Below are positions 33,281-40,642 of a DNA stretch of 46,652 nucleotides, piece by piece. The notes under the pieces were generated by a model. The model was given only the letters and a program-made list of their open reading frames with translations, was not told the DNA's origin and did not search any database. The DNA is taken from the IMG/VR virus record IMGVR_UViG_3300033182_000594, positions 1-46,652 of that record, one strand, 5' to 3'. This DNA is from a virus. Made by a program: the position numbers and the translations under genes. Numbering within the stretch: position 1 is the first letter of the stretch; the number at the start of each line of letters is the position of its first letter.

Positions 33281-33675
33281 TACCTTACTCGTTCTAAGAT
33301 TACATCCAGTACAACTGGAGTTGTGTCATTTCTAACTCTAAACGCAACTGAAACAGTGAGTCCGTTTAGGTCTGGTCTATCTTCAACCAAGACACGCATT
33401 AAGTTTGCTCTTGGTTCAAAATTTTCAATCGTTTCTTTGATTGTATTCTCCATCTGCTGCTTGAGCGATGGAGTAAAGTGTTCAAACAAATATGAGCGAA
33501 TGTTACAACCAATGTTCGGCTGAAACGGACGCTCATAAAAATCTGTAAGAATTAGATTGCGAATAGATTGTTTGACAGCATCTCTGTCAATTTTGCGTGT
33601 CAGTTTTCTTGTTACTGGATGTGCAGTAAACGCAAGATTAATGTCGCTAAAAATTTCTGTTTTTGCTATCGCCAT
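33280..33675 (-). CDS. gp25: Baseplate wedge / sheath initiator gp25-like
   Basis: 131 aa (T4: 132). gp25 links the first sheath ring to the wedge. The conserved EPR triplet is at residues 87-89 (ENFEPRANLMRV), and SIRNLILTDFYERPFQPNIG at 37-56 is the typical gp25 sequence. The start at 33675 is preceded by AATAAATAGTAC, with no clear SD; translation may be coupled to the gene upstream, whose stop is 13 bp away, or start on a leaderless late message. Confidence 0.95.
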   Translation of the reverse strand: MAIAKTEIFSDINLAFTAHPVTRKLTRKIDRDAVKQSIRNLILTDFYERPFQPNIGCNIRSYLFEHFTPSLKQQMENTIKETIENFEPRANLMRVLVEDRPDLNGLTVSVAFRVRNDTTPVVLDVILERVR

Positions 33676-33688
33676 GTACTATTTATTC

Positions 33689-33895
33689 TTACACTTTTGG
33701 TTTTAATTGTTGGACTGCCTTTTCAAGATCGTTTTTGCTATTCTGAATTTCTGCTCTACGCTCTTTAGCCAACTTTGCCATTTCAGAAAGTGCTTTACGA
33801 GCTCTTGTACCAGCAGATCTATTACCTTGCATAAACTTTTCATTCTCTGCAATGTATGTTTCCATTAAATTTACGATGCTATCATGATTTTCCAT
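33689..33895 (-). CDS. Small basic protein, histone H1-like (Hc1-type)
   Basis: 68 aa. The core MQGNRSAGTRARKALSEMAK, then LAKERRAEIQNSKN, matches in pattern the N-terminal part of bacterial Hc1 histone-like proteins (GNKAAG.RARKAL..I.KLAKE.RKEIQ..K). It is helical, with Lys/Arg at regular intervals. It lies directly before gp25 in the baseplate operon. It might bind DNA, for example host or packaged DNA, or be a helical virion protein that merely resembles Hc1. RBS AAGGAG is followed by a T6 run and the ATG. Confidence 0.62.
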   Translation of the reverse strand: MENHDSIVNLMETYIAENEKFMQGNRSAGTRARKALSEMAKLAKERRAEIQNSKNDLEKAVQQLKPKV

Positions 33896-33905
33896 AAAAA
33901 ACTCC

Positions 33906-33934
33906 TTGACTTATCAATTCAAAATTAGTATAAT
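33906..33934 (+). promoter_or_regulatory. Near-perfect sigma-70 promoter, antisense to baseplate genes
   Basis: TTGACT at 33906-33911, a 17-bp spacer, and TATAAT at 33929-33934 on the plus strand: 11 of 12 consensus bases with optimal spacing. It lies in a 71-bp gap. The predicted start near 33941 gives RNA antisense to the 182-aa gene and the PAAR gene. No plus-strand gene follows for several kb. Confidence 0.5.
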
Positions 33935-33960
33935 CAAATTGTCCCCTTTAAGGTTAAGAT

Positions 33961-33968
33961 TATTTATT
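33961..33968 (-). promoter_or_regulatory. AATAAATA late-promoter-like box before Hc1-like gene
   Basis: AATAAATA on the minus strand, overlapping the stop codon of the 182-aa gene. The predicted start near 33955 gives a 60-nt leader for the Hc1-like gene and gp25. It faces the plus-strand sigma-70 promoter. Confidence 0.45.
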
Positions 33969-34515
33969 AGGCAGCTGCGGTTTGTTGAAACCAAGGTGTA
34001 ATCGACTTTCTATCAACTGGAGCACTAATACTTGGCAATGCGCTTGGTACTGATACTTCAGGGATTTTAGTTGGTGCGCCTGATCTTTTAGGCAACACTC
34101 GGTAAGTTTTTATACCATCAACTTCTTCATAAACAACATCATCTAATAATTGACACAAGTCATTAATACCAAAACTTGGAATTCTACTGCAGTCTAGTTG
34201 TAATGTATCAACTACATTTTGAAAACCAGACCAATCACCAAAATCTTCTACCAATGCATTATACTTGGCGCATGCTTCATGAACGCTTCTAGAGTTTACA
34301 ATATCTAGCAAACGCAAGAATAACCTTGCTCCTTGTTCAATCCATGACTTAACATATGCAATCAGTTGCCTCAGCGTATTTATCACCTGTTGAATTACGG
34401 CAAACAATGCTGCGATTGCTGCTAATCCTTTAAAGAATAATGATAATGCGCCTGAAATAATTTTCTTTAGGGCTGCAATAATTTCCTTTGGTATGTCACA
34501 TACTGATGGTAACAT
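33967..34515 (-). CDS. Unknown baseplate-region protein with hydrophobic N-terminal half
   Basis: 182 aa; not recognised. Residues about 8-55 are strongly hydrophobic and helical (EIIAALKKIISGALSLFFKG, LAAIAALFAVIQQVINTLRQ) and could form one or two membrane or amphipathic helices; residues 56-130 are helical and mixed; the last 45 are Pro/Ser-rich (KIPEVSVPSALPSISAPV). Cys6, Cys82, Cys109 and Cys121 are present. It is one base away from the PAAR gene, so it may be part of the spike or hub complex, perhaps a protein ejected or inserted during infection. That is inference from position only. Confidence 0.7.
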   Translation of the reverse strand: MLPSVCDIPKEIIAALKKIISGALSLFFKGLAAIAALFAVIQQVINTLRQLIAYVKSWIEQGARLFLRLLDIVNSRSVHEACAKYNALVEDFGDWSGFQNVVDTLQLDCSRIPSFGINDLCQLLDDVVYEEVDGIKTYRVLPKRSGAPTKIPEVSVPSALPSISAPVDRKSITPWFQQTAAA

Positions 34516-34516
34516 A

Positions 34517-34819
34517 TTATCCTCCTCCTACGCCTACATTATGCGAACCACATGCAATAAATGTACACGATGTTAAATCTGACCACATATGAGCCATTCC
34601 TCTCATATTAACACGAACAGTAAGTGAGCCAAATGTAACAGGTGCTGAGTGAATTGCACAAAACTTGCCAGCAGGAACCAAGTGTGGTGTATTTAAATCG
34701 CCTTGCCTCACAGCTCCTAACATATTAACACGCACGTTTGGTGAACACATTGCCATTGCGGATGGTCCACAATGTGGTACGCATGGATCGCCTATTCTTG
34801 CGGCTGGTAATCCTAACAT
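34517..34819 (-). CDS. gp5.4: PAAR-type spike tip protein (gp5.4-like)
   Basis: 100 aa. It starts MLGLPAARIGDPCVPHCGPS with the PAAR motif at residues 5-8. Candidate metal ligands are His16, His46, Cys54 and His57. The repeated VRVNMLGAV / VRVNMRGMA segments are the pseudo-threefold strands of the conical PAAR fold. Such proteins sharpen the tip of the gp5 spike and start membrane penetration. T4 gp5.4 is of similar size (97 aa). The gene overlaps the 78-aa gene upstream by 7 bp and lies near the gp5-like spike gene, as expected. Confidence 0.92.
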   Translation of the reverse strand: MLGLPAARIGDPCVPHCGPSAMAMCSPNVRVNMLGAVRQGDLNTPHLVPAGKFCAIHSAPVTFGSLTVRVNMRGMAHMWSDLTSCTFIACGSHNVGVGGG

Positions 34820-35049
34820 CTGTTAGACCTCCGTAATATTTCTGGTTGAAGTTCTCGCATCAACTCAATCCATTCGTGATTATGACCATCAACTTCTGGT
34901 GGGTTTGGCATAAAAGACACCATGTGATCAAAAGATTCAGGAATATCATCAAACTTTTCGTATGATTCAAATTGCCCATCTTTGACAATAACAAACTTGC
35001 CAGTTATCTTTGATGTGTCAATAATCACTTCATCGTTATCATAGTCCAT
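34813..35049 (-). CDS. Small acidic protein, unknown function
   Basis: 78 aa, acidic (MDYDNDEVIIDTSKITGKFV). No family recognised. The central VKDGQFESYEKFDDIPESFD and MPNPPEVDGHNHEWIELMRE segments suggest a small folded domain with a helix at the C-terminus. The gene overlaps the 241-aa gene (TGATG) and the PAAR gene, so it belongs to the spike operon and may be an assembly factor or adaptor. Confidence 0.7.
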   Translation of the reverse strand: MDYDNDEVIIDTSKITGKFVIVKDGQFESYEKFDDIPESFDHMVSFMPNPPEVDGHNHEWIELMRELQPEILRRSNRC

Positions 35050-35774
35050 CAGTAAAAATAACTCCCATAAGTTGCTTCAAGAGAAGAATTTCCGAACACA
35101 TAATTGTTTGCTGTATATGCAACCAATGTTTTTCTGTGTTCTGCTATTCTTATAATATAGAATTCCCAGTCATTATATATATCGTGTGTTACTGAAAACG
35201 ATTCATTGGCTGTAGGATTACCTAAAAGATCGCCGACTCTAACATACACGTTATATGATTCAGTAACATATGTTGAGGTATCTCCATCAACATAAAACAA
35301 ATTTGTATTTGCTGGTAGATTACCAAACCCAACAACAGTTGTTGGTTCAGTTGTTATGTTAAAGGTTATTTCAGCATTTGCTTCCTTAACCAAGTCAAAT
35401 TCTTCAGGCAATGTTTCTCGAGAAACAAAATACCCATTAGCATAACTTTTATTCAAAGGAAGATATTTTAATGTATCTGTAAATCCATTCAGGTATCTTC
35501 CGCTAACAGTTGCAGTGTTTGCGCTATTTGCCGTTGCTATTTGTGGTTCTTCAGGTCGTGTAAAAGAACTTGGTTCAATACCGCACCATAAAATAGTTTC
35601 AATAGGAATACCATACTCATTAACATCTGGGTGCGCTGTTACTGATACTGTAAAAGTATTGCTCCCACTACCAACAAAACCTTTTCCTCTAGTAACATCA
35701 GCCCATTGAGTATTTGATGCTGCGCCACCATAAGATTCAGTTGATTTTGTTGGAGATAATGTAATATATGCCAT
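35049..35774 (-). CDS. Unknown beta-rich structural protein next to the spike gene
   Basis: 241 aa. Starts MAYITLSPTKSTESYGGAAS and is beta-rich throughout (FTVSVTAHPDVNEYGIPIET, FNITTEPTTVVGFGNLPANT). No recognised motif, signal peptide or membrane segment. Coupled by a 1-base overlap to the gp5-like gene and to the 78-aa gene. Probable virion or baseplate protein by position. Possible counterparts among T4 proteins of similar size could not be shown from the sequence. Confidence 0.72.
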   Translation of the reverse strand: MAYITLSPTKSTESYGGAASNTQWADVTRGKGFVGSGSNTFTVSVTAHPDVNEYGIPIETILWCGIEPSSFTRPEEPQIATANSANTATVSGRYLNGFTDTLKYLPLNKSYANGYFVSRETLPEEFDLVKEANAEITFNITTEPTTVVGFGNLPANTNLFYVDGDTSTYVTESYNVYVRVGDLLGNPTANESFSVTHDIYNDWEFYIIRIAEHRKTLVAYTANNYVFGNSSLEATYGSYFY

Positions 35775-37237
35775 TATAGTGGGTTCAATTCAATCATCGG
35801 AGCAATAGCAGTCATAATACCAGCAGAACTCATATTATACACGCCACCAGCAGCAGAGAATATACCACCACCAACTGCAGTTGTTTGAGCAGCACCAACC
35901 AAAACAGTTTGCGCACCAACAACATCAGTAATATGAGATGCGCCATAATTTTCTGTTTTAATACCAACAACAGTTTCAGTACTTGCACCACCAACCGTTT
36001 CAAACTTGTAAAGACCAGTTGTTTCTGATCTAAATCCAAGCGCAGTTGATTGAATGTAACCAAATGTGTCCATATCAATACCAATACCAGCAGTTGCTGC
36101 GATGCTTGTACCAGCAGTAATGCTAGTTGTAAGTCCTGAGTTGAATGAAGTGCCTAACAAACTGGTTGCACTATATGCTCCGCTTGTAATTAGTGAAGCA
36201 CCACCAATTCCTGTCGTTGTATTTTGCGCACCGAGCAATACATTAATAGTTTGATCGCCTCTCATTACAGTAAGATAATCATTTTCTGCGATACCGATAG
36301 ATCTTTCGTGACCAATTTCTTGGTTAAAACTGCCGCCAACTTTATTTTGCCAAGATTGTTGGAAGTCATAACCAACTTCACCTTGTACTTCTAAGAAATA
36401 GTCGCCTTTGATCAGTTCTCTTTTATTACCGTTGACTGTAACATTAAGATCACCTTCAACATACATGTTGACGCCATCCATATACAGTTCATAATTTTTA
36501 CCAATAACTTTTATTGTTCTTGTGCCATCTGCAATAATTTCTTCATATGTTCCAGATGGGTGATAACGGTGGTATCTTTCTTTTCCTTCAGTATCATCAA
36601 ACTCTTGAAGATGACCGTTCTCTGTTTCATACACATGATTGTGAGGGTATTCAGGAATAGAATCATTTGCTGCAGGCAATTCGGTCCATGGATTTGATTG
36701 ATAATAATTATCTACCTTTGGTCCAACTACATTATCATCAAGTCTTGGTGGTTTCGCAGTAGGAATTGAGCGTTCGTTACCATTAACATATCTGTTTGCA
36801 TTTTTATGTTGTCTAGCAATAGCAAGACTTGCGAGCGATTCACGAGCAGCTGGGTTAGTATCTGGAATTTTAGTCCATCTTGGATACTCGCCATATGGAT
36901 CATTAAATCCAAGACCAGTGTTTGACATATCTACTGGCACGCCATTAAGCGAACCAAGAACAATTGGTTCCTGCGCACGCTCGCCATCCATAAAGAAGCC
37001 AACAACCCAAGAACCTTCAACCAAACCTGTTGGTGAATGACCGATTCCTGATACTGAAGCAGACTGAATGTTATTTACAATAACAGCCCATGGTAATGCA
37101 TCAGTTGGAATTTGACCTTTATCTTCAGTATGCCAACCAAATGCACGCACTCGCACACGACCCATTTGTACTGGATCGTTTCTATCTTCAACGACTCCGA
37201 CAAACCAGACGAAGTCTTTTCCCATAAAATTACGCAT
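35774..37237 (-). CDS. gp5: Baseplate hub spike (gp5-like) without lysozyme domain
   Basis: 487 aa (T4: 575). Residues about 10-105 are the OB-fold (VWFVGVVEDRNDPVQMGRVR, then PTGLVEGSWVVGFFMDGERA and PIVLGSLNGVP). Residues about 105-205 are a Pro/Asn-rich linker. Residues about 210-487 form the triple beta-helix needle, with YPHNHVYETENGHLQEFDDT and later short G-x-x-x-x-T strand repeats. The T4 lysozyme domain (residues 174-342 there) is missing. The protein pierces the outer membrane upon contraction, tipped by the PAAR protein. The start overlaps the 55-aa gene by 8 bp. Confidence 0.9.
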   Translation of the reverse strand: MRNFMGKDFVWFVGVVEDRNDPVQMGRVRVRAFGWHTEDKGQIPTDALPWAVIVNNIQSASVSGIGHSPTGLVEGSWVVGFFMDGERAQEPIVLGSLNGVPVDMSNTGLGFNDPYGEYPRWTKIPDTNPAARESLASLAIARQHKNANRYVNGNERSIPTAKPPRLDDNVVGPKVDNYYQSNPWTELPAANDSIPEYPHNHVYETENGHLQEFDDTEGKERYHRYHPSGTYEEIIADGTRTIKVIGKNYELYMDGVNMYVEGDLNVTVNGNKRELIKGDYFLEVQGEVGYDFQQSWQNKVGGSFNQEIGHERSIGIAENDYLTVMRGDQTINVLLGAQNTTTGIGGASLITSGAYSATSLLGTSFNSGLTTSITAGTSIAATAGIGIDMDTFGYIQSTALGFRSETTGLYKFETVGGASTETVVGIKTENYGASHITDVVGAQTVLVGAAQTTAVGGGIFSAAGGVYNMSSAGIMTAIAPMIELNPL

Positions 37238-37397
37238 TTACGATTTCCTGAAGGGATTCCTTTTTCTTGTCGCTTTTGACGGTATTGTTTGTTTCTTCAT
37301 CTTCTGGAATATGATTTTCTGGTTCAATTAATTCTTGAAGGACTTGAGGTTTTGGTTTAATTTGATAGTCCATGACTTCATCTAAAAATTTACTCAT
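37230..37397 (-). CDS. Small 55-aa protein between hub and spike genes
   Basis: ATG at 37397, stop TAA at 37230-37232. The SD GAGGAAAATT is close to ideal and starts inside the stop of the gp27-like gene; its end overlaps the start of the gp5-like gene. The protein (MSKFLDEVMDYQIKPKPQVL ...) is strongly charged, with an acidic centre (PEDEET) and Lys-rich tail (KSDKKKESLQ), and probably disordered. The position and RBS show it is a real gene; the function is unknown, perhaps an assembly factor for the hub-spike complex. Confidence 0.72.
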   Translation of the reverse strand: MSKFLDEVMDYQIKPKPQVLQELIEPENHIPEDEETNNTVKSDKKKESLQEIVNA

Positions 37398-37405
37398 AAT
37401 TTTCC

Positions 37406-38764
37406 TCACTCATCGTAGTCTTCTGCTAATGCTTGGAACACATTATCTTCCATAATCTGCGTATCTTTTACGCATTCCAGTACAGTAATGAATGGTGATA
37501 CATTGCCCATCACTTTACTGAATTTGTTTCTTACCTTTGTTACAAGATATTTACCAGACAACTGCGGATCATTACCACCTTTTCCTTGAAGCAATGACTT
37601 TAAAGGAAACTCTAGATTAATAGTATCGCCTGCATTAATTACAGTTGTTCCTGGCACAGTAATACTTAGTACAGTATTGAATAAGTGTTTTTGGTATGAT
37701 TTTCTTGGACCAATAATGTAATCAATTCTTTTCGGTAAATGATTTTCTTCAGAGAATATTTGACACTGACAGTCATGCCCTTGTCTTGTAGTAATAAGTG
37801 TTACATTAATATTTGAATCTCCAACAACTCCATTGTGGTAGAATTGCTGGAGAGTTTTAAACCTATCATCTTGTCTTGCTTCGTTATAGTCAAAAACGCT
37901 TTCTGTAACTTTTTTCTTTAACACGTCTAGATGTATAGTTTTTGACTTATACATTCCATCTCTTGCGTTTTCTAAGAAGTTTGTTTCTTTCTTAATATTG
38001 TACTGTATAATTTTTCTATGATCTTCGTCAGCAGCATTAATGTTAAATTCTGTATAGTAGTAATTCATTACTGGGGCTGCGTCAACTAATGACTCTAGAT
38101 TATAAAAATAGAATCCATCTTGCCTTTCCCAAAACATATATCTTGAAGTATAACCAAGACCTTGCGCTTCGTTACAGAAAAATTCAATCGTATCGTCAAC
38201 ACTTAAACTAGGAATGATAAATTTTTGTAACCCTGAAGTTGGTTCAGCTACAAACACTTTTTCTTGCATTACATTAAGTGTAGTTTTTATTGCACCATAC
38301 TGATCTTTTACACCTCTGCTATAAACATATTCATCAAATAAACTTTTGACCATCTTATCAATAGTGTTGCCATTTGGCGATCCATATGCTCTAGAGATTT
38401 TTCTTGGGTATGAATCGTATGCTTCTAAACTAATACCAGAAAGGATATATCTTTCGACTGTTTCTTTGGCTTTGGTTCTATTTGATCTTTCGTATAATAC
38501 AAAACAATTAGATAGCGTCGGGTTATGTTGAGCGGTATATTGAATGACTAGAATTTCGCCGCCAGTAAAGCCACCGTTGATCCTTCTTCCTATATCTTGT
38601 TTTGTTGCTAATGACAAGTCAACAGCATCATGCATTACAAGTTCGCATTGCATATAATGATCAAATATGCTTTGATAAATGCTAATCTCAGCAACAAGAT
38701 CGGAGATGTCAATGACAGCTCCTTGTGTCGTGATGTAACTTAGTTTATGAAATTTGGCTCGCAT
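37406..38764 (-). CDS. gp27: Baseplate hub protein (gp27-like)
   Basis: 452 aa (T4 gp27: 391). The N-terminal half (LVAEISIYQSIFDHYMQCEL, then GGEILVIQYTA) and the middle (SVDDTIEFFCNEAQGLGYTS, RYMFWERQDGFYFYNLESLV) have the order of gpD/gp27-type hub proteins, which form a trimeric tube on which gp5 sits. The C-terminal TVINAGDTINLEFPLKSLLQ, then LSGKYLVTKVRN, matches the OB-like end domain of hub proteins. Being next to gp5 and gp53 supports the call. Direct residue identity with T4 gp27 is low. Confidence 0.78.
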   Translation of the reverse strand: MRAKFHKLSYITTQGAVIDISDLVAEISIYQSIFDHYMQCELVMHDAVDLSLATKQDIGRRINGGFTGGEILVIQYTAQHNPTLSNCFVLYERSNRTKAKETVERYILSGISLEAYDSYPRKISRAYGSPNGNTIDKMVKSLFDEYVYSRGVKDQYGAIKTTLNVMQEKVFVAEPTSGLQKFIIPSLSVDDTIEFFCNEAQGLGYTSRYMFWERQDGFYFYNLESLVDAAPVMNYYYTEFNINAADEDHRKIIQYNIKKETNFLENARDGMYKSKTIHLDVLKKKVTESVFDYNEARQDDRFKTLQQFYHNGVVGDSNINVTLITTRQGHDCQCQIFSEENHLPKRIDYIIGPRKSYQKHLFNTVLSITVPGTTVINAGDTINLEFPLKSLLQGKGGNDPQLSGKYLVTKVRNKFSKVMGNVSPFITVLECVKDTQIMEDNVFQALAEDYDE

Positions 38765-39486
38765 TAAACGCCATTCCTAAGAATCGTTTTCAATTCATTT
38801 TTTACTTTGTTTAGATATCTTTTATCTAAGATTTTAATGATACGCTTTGCTTCATTTTGTTCAAGTTCCCACTCATATTTTGTTACTGGATTGCCAGCAA
38901 CTTGCCAATGACTTTCTTTTGGCGGAGCAATACCTGTAGCAGCAACAGAATTAATATAGATGTATGCTTTGGTTTTTACTAATTGAGTTTCTTCGTCAAT
39001 TGATGAATATACAACTGTGTCGCCTTTTTCATATAGCGTAGATGGGCTGTATGCTGCGCTTGACATAACGCTATTATCAACAACAACATAACGGTGCGGA
39101 ATAATAGTGCCGTTCGTTAGCGTTTGACGATTTGTAATTGTTTTGCGATATTCGTGCACTTCACTCATTGCAGCTGGAACGCTACCATACTTTCCTTTGA
39201 TGTATTGATTAAAGTCATCACCAAAGAGTGGCCAACCAAATATCGGATCATGAATTTCATTCATCATCATAATAATCCAACCGAATCCAGAATCACCATA
39301 ATACTTGTACGAAATTGTATCTGGTCTATCGCCAGCTCTTACAGTGTATTCATGAAAAACACCAATGTTATTTTTAACAGAAGATTCGATAGTAAATCTA
39401 CGAAGAATATTGGTTAGTTGAACCTGCTGACCAATATTTGTAAGGTCGTGTTCAGTTGTTGGAAAATATGTAAAATACTTTGACAT
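38764..39486 (-). CDS. gp53: Baseplate wedge protein gp53-like
   Basis: 240 aa (T4: 196). Residues 47-90 (YTVRAGDRPDTISYKYYGDS, GFGWIIMMMNEIHDPIFGWP) match T4 gp53 RTYYIKGSPRPEELANAIYG, LYWVLLMCNDNYDPYYGW, a LysM-like fold. The C-terminal EWELEQNEAKRIIKILDKRY, then LNKVKNELKTIL, matches the T4 end (LENEKLRQIKIIAKSDINSF). Compared with T4 there is an added region at about 150-205. It bonds neighbouring wedges in the dome-shaped baseplate. The start of the hub gene overlaps its stop by one base. Confidence 0.93.
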   Translation of the reverse strand: MSKYFTYFPTTEHDLTNIGQQVQLTNILRRFTIESSVKNNIGVFHEYTVRAGDRPDTISYKYYGDSGFGWIIMMMNEIHDPIFGWPLFGDDFNQYIKGKYGSVPAAMSEVHEYRKTITNRQTLTNGTIIPHRYVVVDNSVMSSAAYSPSTLYEKGDTVVYSSIDEETQLVKTKAYIYINSVAATGIAPPKESHWQVAGNPVTKYEWELEQNEAKRIIKILDKRYLNKVKNELKTILRNGV

Positions 39487-39497
39487 CTTTCTTTACC

Positions 39498-40598
39498 TTA
39501 AAAATATGCAAATTCTTTAGCAACATCCGCATCAAATCCTTCATTAATCAGTTCTTGCATCTCAAGAACTTCCTTCGTAAGAATTTGAGTTTCCTGGAAT
39601 TGTAAAGAAAGGTCAACTACAACTGGTTCGTTTGTATCAGCAAAGAACGCTGGTCCTTGATCTGAGTTATAACTTACCGAAACATTCTTAAGAACACATG
39701 GCAAGAAATCAAACAACTGTCCCTTTAATGCATTTGAGAATTCAATTTGAAACTCGTCGGGATATACGAATACGCTGCTTGTTTCCAACTCATCCAAGTA
39801 AGAAGGTAGCATATGTTTCTGGAATGTTTTGACGATCATTCGAATCATTTCGGATTCTTCTTTGTTTCTAGCAATCATTCTGTAATTGAAATTGAACCCA
39901 CGGAAATTAACATTGTCAAATAGAACAGCAAGTCTTGGATTGTATGCTACGCCTTGATTGAACGCATACCCCTTCATATACTGAGCAGTTGCATAACCAG
40001 CAGCCAATACATTACCTGTCATACCAAGTTGCGCAGCTGCAAACAAACCGCCACCAACTAAAGCAGCGTCGCCGAGTAAACCCTCTTTCTTTTCTTCGCC
40101 AAACGCACCCAGTGCTTTACCAACCATTTCTTTAACACTTGCTCCTACTTCTTTAGCAGCTCCACCACCAAACTGTCGTAGGATTTTAGCGGAGTCTGAA
40201 ACGATCTCATCAAACGACATTTTACCTGCGCCAGCACCACCAAGAATACCAAGTTGAGTGTCGTTGTAGTTGACTGAACGATCATCTCTAAGATTAAGAG
40301 GCAACGGCAAAGCAATCGTAGGATAGTCCGCTGATAATGTTTGAGGTTTTGGTGTATTCACATAACCGTCAGAGCTCGGCAATCTTTTTCTTACATTAAA
40401 CAGAATGTAGTGCGTATTATCTAAATCTGCTGGATACTGTAAATTGTTTTTCCCAGGAGAAACATACAAACTTTTAAGTTCCGAATTTACTGCTGTTACA
40501 TTTACAGCATCGCCAGCGATCAACTCATTCATTGTTCCTGAGATAGACCAGTTGCCAGACAGTATATTACCAGCATTTACATTTGAAAGGATTGCCAT
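39498..40598 (-). CDS. gp48: Baseplate tail-tube cap protein (gp48-like)
   Basis: 366 aa from the ATG at 40598 (MAILSNVNAGNILSG); T4 gp48 has 364. A longer reading from 40628 is rejected because the predicted late transcript starts near 40624. The protein matches gp48 in layout: beta N-terminus, a Gly/Ala-rich helical middle (GGAAKEVGASVKEMVGKALG), and a tube-like end (FNFNYRMIARNKEESEMIRM, CVLKNVSVSYNSDQG). gp48 seats the first tube ring on the hub. It heads the long minus-strand baseplate operon and has a TATAAATA late promoter 32 bp upstream. Individual identities to T4 gp48 are low, so the call rests on size, position and fold pattern. Confidence 0.83.
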   Translation of the reverse strand: MAILSNVNAGNILSGNWSISGTMNELIAGDAVNVTAVNSELKSLYVSPGKNNLQYPADLDNTHYILFNVRKRLPSSDGYVNTPKPQTLSADYPTIALPLPLNLRDDRSVNYNDTQLGILGGAGAGKMSFDEIVSDSAKILRQFGGGAAKEVGASVKEMVGKALGAFGEEKKEGLLGDAALVGGGLFAAAQLGMTGNVLAAGYATAQYMKGYAFNQGVAYNPRLAVLFDNVNFRGFNFNYRMIARNKEESEMIRMIVKTFQKHMLPSYLDELETSSVFVYPDEFQIEFSNALKGQLFDFLPCVLKNVSVSYNSDQGPAFFADTNEPVVVDLSLQFQETQILTKEVLEMQELINEGFDADVAKEFAYF

Positions 40599-40629
40599 AG
40601 AGAATGCCCTATATAGAATTGTTTTCATC

Positions 40630-40637
40630 TATTTATA
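40630..40637 (-). promoter_or_regulatory. T4-type late promoter for gp48 and baseplate operon
   Basis: Exact TATAAATA on the minus strand in the 44-bp divergent gap between gp48 and gp4. With T4 spacing the start is near 40624, 26 nt before the gp48 ATG. Confidence 0.75.
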
Positions 40638-40642
40638 CTGTT

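Noticed and set aside
40599-40628. Longer gp48 start (MKTILYRAFS)
   Set aside because: This start precedes the transcription start predicted from the TATAAATA box, and the 366-aa form matches T4 gp48 length.
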